Translations under genes and position numbers: made by a program
Notes under the pieces: generated by a model
Database searches by the model: none
What the model was told of the DNA's origin: nothing
What the model saw: the letters and a program-made list of their open reading frames with translations, nothing else
Shown here: one piece after another, positions 1 to 18,101 of the stretch
How positions within the stretch are numbered: the stretch's first letter is position 1
Layout: every line of letters begins with the position of its first letter
Source: Annona cherimola
Taxonomy: Eukaryota; Streptophyta; Magnoliopsida; Magnoliales; Annonaceae
Length of the DNA: 64,000 nt
Assembly (NCBI GenBank): GCA_030490835.1
Contig: CM059974.1
Coordinates: 8,935,501-8,999,500, forward strand
Direction: 5' to 3'

Positions 1-6894
<6,894 letters not shown>

Positions 6895-7990
6895 CTTTTT
6901 ACGCACAGGCACACCTTAGTAAGCTCCACGTGGCAAAATCTTTCACAAAAATATTTTGAACCAGAGGCTATCCATGCAACCTGCAAACCAGGAGTGATCA
7001 AAGAAATGAACACCTTTTATCATAATGCAATGATCAACTGAGAAGACTTTGCATGTATTGTTTGGCAATGCCATGATTGCTCTTTCTTAATTTCTTTAAT
7101 GCCCCATGCATACTTAAGTCACATAAGCAGGCAACGTTCTAACATGAATAATGGAACATTGAGCAAGGATCGACATGGTGCATATTCGCAAGCAAGGTTA
7201 ATCGATATAACACTGTATCCCAACGAATAATAAAATTTTCATCTGGCAGTCGTATATCAACGTTAAGGGACGCGAACACTAGGAGTTCTTTGAAAATTTT
7301 GAGAACCTGACCTCGCACCGAATCTGGGCTAAGCGCAATCAAAGCTACAAAGATTTCTAATCCAATTAATTTCATTACTTGTCATTAAGTTGTTCAGCAT
7401 CATTAAAGCGGACATAAAGAAATCCAAATCTGAAAAAAGATTAAGCTAACTAAAGGAATACTTATTTCTTCACATGCCATTAGAAAAATAATCGAGCATG
7501 TACTGAAACCGTACATTACATTAGTCAATAAAATTAGAGTCAACAGATACATCAAAAAGGCTCAGAAGCATATATGAATCTGATGACGGGATAATATACA
7601 TGAAAATAAGGACCGGACGCTCCCGGTCGTCGACTACGGCAAAAGGCATTGATAAACAGAGAGCAGGAACGCCGACAGAGATCCAAAGTCGATACCTTCA
7701 AATCCAAATGGTCGGAGACTTGAACAGAATGCAGAAAATCCAGTCCGGCGGATCTGCGGTAGGCAAAAGGAGGGAGAGATTGGCGAGAGCTGGGAGAGAG
7801 ATGGGGCTGAAAGCGGGAGAGTGCTGTGCGAGGTGTTCTTATGCGAGTGGTGGCGGAAATATCAATACAGTATGCGGTTGGAGTTTCAGAAAGTCTTTCT
7901 GCTCTTGTCGTTTTGTCACTTGCTTCTCGCTACCGCTCGCTCCCCTCACCTCTCCCTCGCCTGCCTGCCTGCCTGCCTGCCTGCCTTTGC
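6895..7990 (-). promoter_or_regulatory. LACS 5' untranslated region with an intron, and promoter-proximal DNA
   Basis: A splice acceptor (TTTGCAG, ending at 6981) lies 86 bases before the LACS start codon, so 6895-6980 is probably 5' UTR. A matching donor (AAG|GTATCG) ends a possible first non-coding exon at 7696, giving a 5'-UTR intron of about 715 bases (6981-7695). The upstream exon and start region are richer in GC and carry a (CTGC)n tract at 7961-7985. No clear TATA box is seen on the minus strand, so the start site is only placed around 7.8-8.0 kb. The open frame at 7139-7375 lies inside the proposed intron and is not taken as a gene. Confidence 0.5.
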
Positions 7991-8409
7991 TTCTCCAGAA
8001 GAAGACTCAACAGGCGGCCTGCTCGATACCGTGTTTTGTTCCCTGTAAGCTTTGGGCTCTGATTTCTCCTCAAGATGCCATATTCCTTCCAATCCAAGCC
8101 GTTCACGTATCAATTTCCAATTACATTTGCATATTTGGAAATTAATAATACAAAAAAAAAAATCTTAATATTCTTTATAAACCGTGTTACTTTTTAGCTC
8201 ACGAATAGAATGGTTTTGCTGCACTATCGACCACAAACGACCGGCGACAGTTGATCAACGGCGCAGATTGCCGTTACATGGGATCGCAAGAGTTGACGAT
8301 GCCGCATGGGAGAGGAATTGAGAAAGCCGCATGTATTCCGTACTCCACCTATCTTATCTACGTGCTCGCTTTGTGAATTTTTTAATTATTGGATTTTCAT
8401 CAATCATAA

Positions 8410-9336
8410 TTTAGGGGTGCAACTTGGGCCGGGTTCAGCCCGAACCCGGCCCGCCGAACCCGAAAATATGCAGTGTTGGAACTCTAAGCTTTTCAACCCG
8501 AATCCGATTTTTGAGCCCGAACCCGAATTCAAATAGGGCTCGGTTTCGGGTTCAGGCAAGCCCGAACCCGAATTTGCATTTATATAAAATATATAATTTA
8601 TATTATAATAATATACTGTAATAATAATATATTATAATAATAACATATTACTCCTGGATGGATGATGGACAACAGGAGTACGGCATGGCAGGCATGGACA
8701 ACTCATCGCCGAGACAATCTAACATCTTAAGTTATTTCAACAAAATACATATTCCCAATTTACATTAAGATATAGGTCCAACAGTTTTTTTTAAAAAAAT
8801 TACTCTTCACGCCTTTTCTACTGAAGCCTTTTGACCAACGAAATCCTGTGATACTAAATATTAAATTTTTTTGAGATCTTTTTTTTCGACAGGAAAATTT
8901 ATGAGAACTTTAAAATTATAGTTGTAAAATAAGCTTAAAACAATAGAGGAGTAAAAAAATACAATTAATGATTAATAATACAATTTTATTGACAACGTTT
9001 ACACATAATCCATATTCTACTTGATACAAAGAGAATGCTCAAAACAAGTTTCTTTCTTTCTACTCTTAAGCGGTATTTGAATTTTTCTTAATTTCATACA
9101 ATAAATTGTTTTTAAAACTTTTTTATATAATAGATTTGTGATAAAAAATTATATATAAGATGAGTAACAAAGACATATTAATAGAAGATGTCAACCTGAA
9201 ACTCAACTCGAGCCCGAATTTCAAAAATAGGGTTAAGGTTGAGGTTTACAAATAGGGTTAGGGTTGAAGTTTTACAAATAGGGTTAGGGTTAGGGTTGAG
9301 GTGAACCCGAGTTTCATGAGCCCGAGTTGCACCCCT
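8410..9336. mobile_element. Non-autonomous hAT-like DNA transposon, 927 bp, with 8-bp target duplication
   Basis: Terminal inverted repeats read AGGGGTGCAACTTGGGC on the left and GCCCGAGTTGCACCCCT on the right. AATCATAA flanks the element at 8402-8409 and 9337-9344; an 8-bp duplication and AGGGGTG ends fit the hAT superfamily. There is no transposase frame. The left part holds a Cys/Pro-poor 'CCCGAACCCG' repeat, and 9230-9300 has several TAGGGTTAGGGTT runs that look telomeric. A related longer copy is at 32996-34676. Confidence 0.75.
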
Positions 9337-9344
9337 AATCATAA

Positions 9345-12300
9345 CCAGTTAGAAATCATTTAATTAGAATTCTTTATTTCTGTTCTAGTTGCACTCTTGC
9401 AGCCGACTGCCGACCGGACCGTAATTCTGAGGACGGGTAGGCCGGTAGATCATGCACTGCTCGCGCGGTCCGCCTGACGTACCATAGCAAATAAATTTAC
9501 TGTACAATAATATTATAAATATATTCTGCACATTTATAAATAAGAAGAGTATAAAGTTTGTATATTATTTTACTAAAATTATCTATTTTTATCCTTATTA
9601 ACTTTGTAAATTCTCTCTTTTGCTTAAAATTATTGCCAATATTAAGGCGGAGAGAGCCACGTGATTGTATTTCTAAAATTCTACGAGTGGACAGATTATT
9701 TGAATAAAATGATGTAATATTTTTCCATTTTTCACATTCTTGCTTAGGATAGAGTAGAAATGATTTTTTTAAAGAAGGAATCATATTTACCGAATCATAC
9801 GACTTCTATTAACCATAAGCGTTTTCACGTCATTGATTAATGTGAAGTTCCCTTCATCTATTATATTTACCATAATTTATTTCGTTAAGAGACTCAATTT
9901 CATCAAAATTGAAGATGTACGTAGGCTACATACATTTAAAAATATATTCATTCATAAATTATGAAAATAGTTAGATCGTTCAACCGTGAATTAAGATGTA
10001 ATAGTATTTTATAAAAATTATTTATCCATATATTAATGATATTTTAGATAATTTAGATATTGAAAATATAATTTTAAAATTAATATTTAATCATTAAAAT
10101 ATTTTACTATGTTGATTTTGAACATTTTACATGGGACCTATGCACGATAATACTAAGCAAATTAAAGAATTTTAATAAAAATATAAATAGAGTTAAATAT
10201 AATAAATGATGTCGCTTTTTAATAAATCATCATGTTGGGAAAAATAAATAGAGTTGCCTAAAAGTAAGATTTCATAAAAGTGAATTCTGTGGTGAATATT
10301 TTGCGCTACTTCACAATTTTTCATGGAATGCTCACGCCTTATTTATAACATTTAAAATGGATAACCTCCATAATTATGAGTTTTAATCAATAATAATAAA
10401 TATGTATAATTTTATATTTTATAAAATTTATAGCAAGGTTTTGATCTATGAAAATTACTTTTTTTTGACATATGATTTTTTTATTTCATCCAAATTTACA
10501 GTGGCGCGCAAGAGCAGGCAAGTAGCTTCGTCTTTTTTATTATTATATTTACAATTCATCAAAAAGGATTTTTTTTTTATCTTGCCCAACAAATTTTACC
10601 TAAAATAATAAGAGATCATGATCCTAATATAAATAAAAAAATTTAATGAAAGGTTTTGAAGGTAAAACTTGTCGAGTTGAAAGAAAATAATGTGATATGA
10701 TAGGGATAATGATTGTGTGTAAAGAGAATAAACTTAAAATAGATAGGTTAATTTCATCAAAAAAAATAGATAAGTTAATTGTATGAGTAGTTATGTGAAA
10801 ATGATTGAAAAGTAGAGTTGTTTACATAGAAAAATATGAACAAATAATTGAAAAATAGGATAATTATGAAAAGTGAAAGTTTTAAATTGAAAATTTTGGT
10901 TAACATTTTTTGTGTCCAACCAAACACACCCATAAGCTACCCTTTTCTCTCCCCTCACTTCATTTGAAATTAGGTCAATGGTGACAATTGCTAAAGTACT
11001 GTTAAAAAATTCATAAGTGCCCGATATTAGAAACTTGCAGTGAAACCATACAAAATAATATAATTTTTTTTCCGAAAAAATCAACCGCTTATTAATTCAT
11101 GTTATTTTTACATTATAAATAGACTGTATTTATATTTTTTACTTATGAACAGTAAAATTATATTTTTAATTTAATAGACAGCTTTATTTTTTAAAAAAGT
11201 AAAAAGATGATAATGTTTTGATGAATTTTTGTTGAGTTTCTTTGGTGGAACTTTTGCTCCTCAACCGTAGTGTCACTTCAATAGAATAGCCTAAGAGGAT
11301 ATGTGGTAATGTAAAGGATATGTTATTCAGTCATTTGTAATATAAAGTACACTCAATATCTAATCCAAGCAAGGTACCACTTCCACATTGCAATCAATTT
11401 TCATGTACATATATATGTGTGTGTGAGAGAAAGAGGATGGTGTGCATAAGTTGACACCCAACTATTTTTTTATTTTTTACCTTTATATTTTTATATTTTT
11501 TATATATTTTATATGACTACTTTATTTACTTTTTCTTTATTCCACTTTACCCCTAGTATATTTATTTCATTTACACTCTTTTTCCTTTAAAATAAGTATT
11601 AGTAGCTAAATACTCCATGATTTCCAAAACATATCCAATGCAGCCAAATATATGTTGTATAGTACCAAAACATTAGCTATATTAAATGAAATTTATTGTG
11701 ATGCTAATTTTTTGATTTGTCAATTCCTCATTAAATAATAACACATGCACAAAGTAACAAGAATTTAATACATTAATATCCGATATTTTATTCCTCATTG
11801 CAATCGAACTCGCGATGGTAATCCGACGAAACCGAAGATTCCTGAACCTATTGTCATTAATTGCATGCCAAGCTGAAGATTCCGTAACCTGTTGTCATTA
11901 ATTTGATGAGATGTCACACTAAAAAGCTAAAAACAGTCACACGAGACCGCTTAAGGTTTTTTTTTTTTTTTTTTTTTTCCGTTTTCCCACGTGTAATTTC
12001 TAACAGACGCGCAAGCAATTTTGTTTTCCACAAATGTGAAATTTTTACCTTTTTTTTCTTAAAATTTAAAGGGAACCGAACATTGTAAAGCTTTCTCTGT
12101 GCACTTCTCCCTCCTCTTTACACTCTGCGATGAAAATGGGAACTTCAAGTAGCCTTTTCTCGAGAGAGATGGATGAATTCCTAGTTACACAGCATCTGTC
12201 TGTCACAACTCCCGCTAGAAGATAACTACGTATTTTAAAATGTGTAACGACAAACAAGATGAGAATAGAAAGATCATGAACGAAATTTTAAATTAAAAAA

Positions 12301-13486
12301 CTTTTATTATTTCAATTGTAGCAACCTAATTTTTTTCATTTTCTATACTATATTTCCCATTTTCATTTATCATCTTACTTTTTCATTTTCAATATATTTT
12401 TGCATTACAATACATAACAATTATCCCTCATCCAATCTTTTTATCACATCATCATCCTAATTCCTATGCCAACATCCTGAATAAGCCCTTAATTTAAGAT
12501 CGTTTGGTATCAGCTAAAATGGGAGAAAAAATTGCCCTTCATCTTATACACTTTTTATATAATTTAGCATTTTAATTACTTACTTATCCTACTTTTTTCT
12601 ATTATTATCTCTATGTTCCAATCTTTTTCATATTTTTATATAACTACCCCATTTATTTAATTTGTTTTTATTTCCCTTAATTACTCCTAACCATTAATTG
12701 CTCCTATTATATATACCATCATATCATACTCTTACTTTTTCATAGTTTTTTCTCTCAATTTTTAGACTTTAAATCTAAATATCCGTTTACTGAGGTCACC
12801 GTACAGTTAATTCCAACGAAAAAAGTTTCAAGTAATTGGAATTTAGGTCATATTGCATTAATCAACGAGATCTACACTGGCCATTATATTTTCGAATATT
12901 TAATTAATAAAAGTATAACTATTATTTTAATAAAATATTACTTACTATAAATTAAATCACCTTTAATTAAACATTTTAATTTGAAGGTCTAAAATGTTTA
13001 CTTTCAGTAATTTAATTTTTTGATTCATTGATATTATTTTACTAAATTAGTAGTAATAATCTTAGAACATAATAATGAGATTGCGTTTAGTTAATTAAAT
13101 AATTTCTATGACTAAATCTAAAAGATTTCTCTAATTTTCCTTCGATAAACCAACGTAGTTGAAATAAATAATGCCATATAATGAAACAAATTAAAGTAAG
13201 AAAATTTCCCTTGCCTTATTTTGATCAACATTGAAATATCTAAAACATTTCACCCCAATAAAGCTATAATTGATTATTCCACAACAAATACTTGGCTATT
13301 TTTGAATGATAAAATTTGGTTAAATTTGGTTAAATGGAAACTTTTTTACGTCGAGTGTAGCCAAAGGTAATGTTTACTAAAACTATTAAAATTTGATGGT
13401 AGCTACTAATAAAATGTTAGTTGCAATTAATATAATATCTACTATTTAGCTTCATTTGTTACCAAATACAATTAAATTAAAAATCG
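9345..13486. other. AT-rich intergenic DNA with degenerate MITE copies
   Basis: No convincing gene on either strand; open frames here are short and of low complexity. It contains a GGGTGTGTTTGG-family MITE at about 10635-10935 (ending CCAAACACACCC), a degenerate inverted copy at about 12495-12775, and a long T-tract near 11960. The remainder shows no recognisable structure. Confidence 0.6.
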
Positions 13487-13495
13487 ACCATCCTA

Positions 13496-13891
13496 GGACC
13501 CCGATTGCATGCGCCCAGGAGCATGAGCGCTGCATGCTCCCCGGCGCATACACCTATTTTTTTTCAAATTTTTTTTACAATATTGTTAATTTATATCTAT
13601 TTAAGATGTGTATAAATTTTTACCATTTTTGGAGTATTTTAAATATTAATTTTTTATTTTTGAAAATCAGTGGCATTTTAGGTAATTTAAAATTATCTAA
13701 AATGCTACTGATTTTCAAAAATAAAAAATAAATATCTAAAATAATTTTAAAATGGTACAAATTTATACACATGCTAAATACACTTAGATTAACAGTTTTA
13801 TAAAAAAATTTGAAAAAAATAAAAATAAATGGGTGTATGTGCCCGGGAGAATGCAGCACTGCATGCTCCCGGGCGCATGCAATCGGGATCC
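13496..13891. mobile_element. Palindromic MITE (MULE type), 396 bp, with 9-bp target duplication
   Basis: The ends read GGACCCCGATTGCATGCGCC and the reverse complement of GGATCCCGATTGCATGCGCC, differing at one of 20 positions. A perfect ACCATCCTA direct repeat flanks it (13487-13495 and 13892-13900). A 9-bp duplication points to Mutator-like transposition. The arms continue inward almost to the middle, so a single strand would fold into a long hairpin. No protein-coding content. Confidence 0.85.
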
Positions 13892-13900
13892 ACCATCCTA

Positions 13901-15907
13901 TGCGGCTGACAGCATAGGAGCAACCGTGCGGTTCATTCATATTTTATATTTTTTATAAAATAGTTATTCTGAATGTCTTTAATTAATATACCTAGTTTTA
14001 TCATTTTTTAAGTTTCAAATATTTTAGTTATCTCCAATGGTTGAATTTCAAACGTCAAGGGTATTTTGTACTTAAAACGTTGCAATTTTAAACTTGAAGT
14101 TTCGCATATGAATCACTTAACCACGTCAAAAATCCAATCAAAGACATGTATAAAGATTAGAAGCCACGTCCTCTGAATACCCAAGCCATCAATTCTCTGT
14201 TAACAGCTGCGCTCGGGTGTAGAGAAATTATTTGGACTAACGTTAGTTCTTCCGACTTCAGCTGCGACGAGCCAACGACAATGAAATTTACAAGTCGGCC
14301 TCGTTCATCTAAATGCTGCCCCGGATAATTTTCGGGCCACGACGGGCGATTGTGATATCTGTATTTATTTATTGTTTGACTTGCAAGTAACATGTCATGA
14401 TCTGCAGCTCTAAAGGCCTGCACGACAAGCATGTATATGGCCGCTAAACCTGATAAAGACGTCAGCTCCTCGGACTCTCATTCTAGCGTCTCTTATTTCA
14501 GATATTATTTCTAATCAACTTTCGATTATGACTTATCGAGCTCTCAAATCGTACACACAACACCTAAAGCCCAATATCATATCACTACTTTTATATATAG
14601 TCAAATGGTTGACACGAGTAAGTTGAGGTTGTGTAGGAAGAGAGGTTCACGACTTCAAGTTGGGTACGTATTATCCTCCAATATCCTTAATCATTTTATG
14701 CAATAGAACTTCTTTATATGTCCTTGAAGAGCTTTAGTTTCCAAAATCTTAGTCATGGATCATTAATTATGTCGGTATCATCAACAAAACTAATTAATAT
14801 AATACGATTATCTATCTTTTCTTAAACTAACAGATACATGATATGATGTGCAAAATATATTAAAATAAATCATTTTTCTATAATTAGAGAAGCAAACCAT
14901 ACGAAAATTGCCACAATGAAATATTTAAAAGGTTATATTTCTGGTTTGCATGAGTATATGCATAATCAAATTAAGCAACATAAAATTTTGATATTTGGTA
15001 AAACTTTCGAAAGAAAAGTTTTTAGTGAAAACTTTTATTTAATAGAGAAAGTGATTTGAATATAACAGGAATAATGATAATGATTAAAGAGAATAAAGTT
15101 AAAATAAATAGGATAATCATATGAAAAATTGTAAAGAAATAATTCAAAAGCAAAGTACTTACATAGAAAGATATAAAAAATTATAGAAAAAGAAGATAAA
15201 AGCTGAGGAAAAAATTAGTTAAAATTTTTTTTGGTGAGTACTAAATTCTCCCTAAATCTGAATTGTTCATGGAAGCAAAGGTCACCCAAATGTATTCTTG
15301 CATCATTATATAAGGACAATTTTTATTTGAATAAATGATTTCAAGGTGTACTCTTTTATCATCCCTCACCTCCTGTTAGGAATGGGTGAGCTGGTTTTTT
15401 ATAAGGCACATTTTTTACTATATGAAAAATTAAGACAATAGATGACTAATTTTAAAATGAATCATGGTTCAATTTCCAAGTAAAATTAATTTTTAAAATT
15501 TTTTATGAATATGTGAGCACAATTCTTTTTTTTTTTTAATAAAAGCACAGTTCTTATTTAAAGGAAACTAAAGCTTAAAATTTATATAGGTAGGAATGTA
15601 AAGATCCTCATTGATCATTAAGAAATAGACAATGAATAACATCTCGGATAAATGTGAGTTTTGAAAAGATATGACCAAATTTAACAATTAAATCCGCACA
15701 AAAGTTCTACTTTGATAGACATGTTAAAATTTTGCTTCCTAATCTAGTTAAATAAGATGCTTAATTTTCACAGAAAATGGTTAAAAGTACCTTACTGATA
15801 AAGCTGACTAGATAAGTACTATACAGCTAGCCTATTATCAAAAACCATCTTAACTTTCCTATATCCTCTAGACAATACAAATTAAAGACTTTAACAAATT
15901 ACCCTAA
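13901..15907. other. Intergenic DNA with a MITE copy and one unassigned minus-strand frame
   Basis: A minus-strand open frame at 14157-14432 (91 codons, containing NKYRYHNRPSWPENYPGQ) is less repetitive than its surroundings, but I recognise no family and see no flanking exons; it is left unassigned. A degenerate copy of the GGGTGTGTTTGG MITE family lies at about 14985-15250. The rest is AT-rich with nothing identifiable. Confidence 0.45.
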
Positions 15908-15916
15908 TATCAACCA

Positions 15917-16322
15917 GGAACATGATCACATGCACCTAGGTGCACTTAGCTTTGGCACACCCGGGGTATGTTTAAGCTATTTTTATTTTTTAAAATTTTT
16001 TTATAGAATTGTTAATCTAAATGTATTAATCATATGTATCAATTTTTACCAAATACTAAAAAATCACTAATGTTAAAAAATTCAAAAAAATCTAAATGTA
16101 TTAAACATATGTATCAAAATTTACTAAATGCTAAAAATATCACTAATGTTAAAAAATTCAAAAAAATCTACAAATCTCCAAAAAAATAATAAAAATTGAT
16201 ACATCTGTTAAATATATTTAGATTAACAGTTGTGTAAAAAATATTAAAAAATATTAAAAAATAAATATTTGCACCCGGGTGCACCAAAGTTAACTGCACC
16301 TGGATACACAGGATCACGTTCC
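15917..16322. mobile_element. Second palindromic MULE-type MITE, 406 bp
   Basis: Inverted ends: GGAACATGATCACATGCACC on the left against GGAACGTGATCCTGTGTATC (reverse complement of the right), followed on both arms by an ACTTTGG...CACCCGGG block. Flanks are TATCAACCA (15908-15916) and TATTAACCA (16323-16331), a 9-bp target duplication with one change. Interior text (ttgttaatctaaatgtatt..., tcaatttttacca) matches the element at 13496-13891, so the two appear related despite different ends. Confidence 0.8.
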
Positions 16323-16539
16323 TATTAACCACAAGAAAGGAAAACCAACATTATCAATATTGTTATCTAATTTGTATTATTATATACCCTGCTAGGAGTA
16401 CAAATCCAAGAAAGGCGGCCCAGCCCAACCAGCCCTACCATATTGTTTCTGTTTGTGACTTGCCCGAATCAACTTTTCCTTTTGAAAACTAAGGCCAATT
16501 TTCTTGGAATTGGGAGGGCAAAAAACATAGTTAGTCGCC

Positions 16540-16720
16540 TTTTTTTTCTGTATTCTTTTTTTTTTTATAATGTGTGGCGCAAAAAAAAAAAAAAAAGGAA
16601 ACAGAAAAATTATCCAAAAAAAAAAAAAAAACGAAACAAATATCCAAAGGATATAACAAAAAAGATAAAACGACGCAGCGTCAAGGTATTCCAATTTTTT
16701 TTTTTTAAAAAAAAAAGAAG
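16540..16720. repeat. Poly(A)/poly(T) low-complexity tract
   Basis: Alternating long T and A runs, some over 15 bases. They generate Lys- and Phe-rich open frames on both strands (16392-16796), which are artefacts of composition. Confidence 0.8.
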
Positions 16721-17019
16721 AAGACGAAATGAATTTGTTATAAAAAATTTGTCAATCCAAGCCATCAATCATAAATTCAGGAGGGACGAAAACTGATGTG
16801 GCCAACAGCAAGTACGATATTAGCCTATGAACATTTTATTTTTACGTCCACCCTTTTATGTATGTTTCCCAACCTAGCTTATACAATCCTCTTGGAATGT
16901 GCGGTGGCACATTGTCAGGACTCTCTTCGGATGAATGGCTCGGATTCTGCACAAAGACACAAGTGAGTCCAAATTGAAGTTTGTGCATTTGGCATTTTCC
17001 CCCCTTAGGTGGTGTCATC

Positions 17020-17559
17020 CAGGGGTGGGAATCAGGGCGGGTTGGGACGGGTCAGGGTGTGCCCAACCCTAACTCTATTTTTCAAAAATCTTGTTTGATT
17101 CTTATTTTTATAATGAGTCGGAACAAGGTTGGTTTGACCCTTACTTTTTTCTATTAGGTCTTCGGACAAAATTCGGATCGGTATCAGGTTAATGGGTTGG
17201 GTAAAAACTACGGGTCAAGTAAGAAGTTTTTAAAAATTAATAAACCTATCAAGTATAAAGACAAAATTATATTACATTTAACTACTATATGCTTCAATCT
17301 ATTACTAATCAGTCAAAGTAAAATATAAATACTTAAATAAAATATGAATATTAGCACTTTTTTAATATAAGAGATAAGAAAATGGGTCAGCCGGTAGGTC
17401 CACCCTGACCCGCTATTCTTTAAAAAATCAAATGTCTTATCTAACCCGTCATTCTTAAAAAATATTAAATATCCGAACTGCCGGGTATATAATTCCATCC
17501 CGCCCCGGTATTAAATAAGGTGAGGGCGGGGCGGGGCAGGGCGGATCGATTCCCACCTA
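17020..17559. mobile_element. hAT-like non-autonomous element, about 540 bp
   Basis: The left end CAGGGGTGGGAATCAGGGCG is inverted at the right end (GGCGGATCGATTCCCACCT). Inside are GGGTCGGG-type blocks like the 8.4-kb element. Just outside the ends, GTGTCATCC (17012-17020) and GGATGACAC (17567-17575) are also inverted, so the true ends may lie further out. No target duplication is evident. Confidence 0.55.
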
Positions 17560-17888
17560 TAGTCGGGGATGACACTGTAATCCCCGACCACAAGCTGCTG
17601 CATCACAACGAGTCGATGACGTAACAACAGCCTGGCGCATGTCAGGACACATGTTTCTACATCAATGACCCATAAGTTATCTAGACCGCTCAGTTCATCT
17701 GATTTTGCCCCCAACGATGATCAGTCCATTTGCACACAGGCAACGGTTAAGAAACAGAGATAAGGACCGGATCAGGAAAAGGGGCCGGGTTGGGCGATGA
17801 AAACACAGCAATACCACGGTATTTGGTGCTCCATAGCCAACAAAAAAAAAAAAAAAACCAACTCAATCACGGGCCCATTTTCGCCCAC

Positions 17889-17994
17889 CACGTGCGTGAG
17901 AGGCAAGTTCTGCAACCCAACCCGACAATTGTCGACATTCCAGTCCACGTATGCGACCTCCAGCTGCCGCGCACGCTTGTGTTACTCACACGTG
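17889..17994. promoter_or_regulatory. Two G-box motifs upstream of GLOX
   Basis: CACGTG occurs at 17889-17894 and 17989-17994, 213 and 113 bases before the first ATG of the GLOX frame. G-boxes are bZIP/bHLH sites common in plant promoters and ABA- or light-responsive elements. The short pyrimidine-rich stretch at 18000-18085 is a plausible leader. Whether the sites are used is inference. Confidence 0.4.
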
Positions 17995-18101
17995 ACAACT
18001 AAGTCTCTCCGCGCTCTCTGGAATCTGTCTTCCGGTCTTCCCTCCCAAGTCCGACACTCTACGCTCTGTTTCCAACAGCTCTTCTTCTTCCGCCCGGCAA
18101 A

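Noticed and set aside
7139..7375. Minus-strand 78-codon frame upstream of LACS
   Set aside because: Lies between a donor and acceptor of the proposed 5'-UTR intron and has no recognisable domain.
9230..9300. TAGGGTTAGGG runs as a telomere or interstitial telomere
   Set aside because: The tract is short, irregular and lies inside a transposon with defined ends; a related copy has the same tract.
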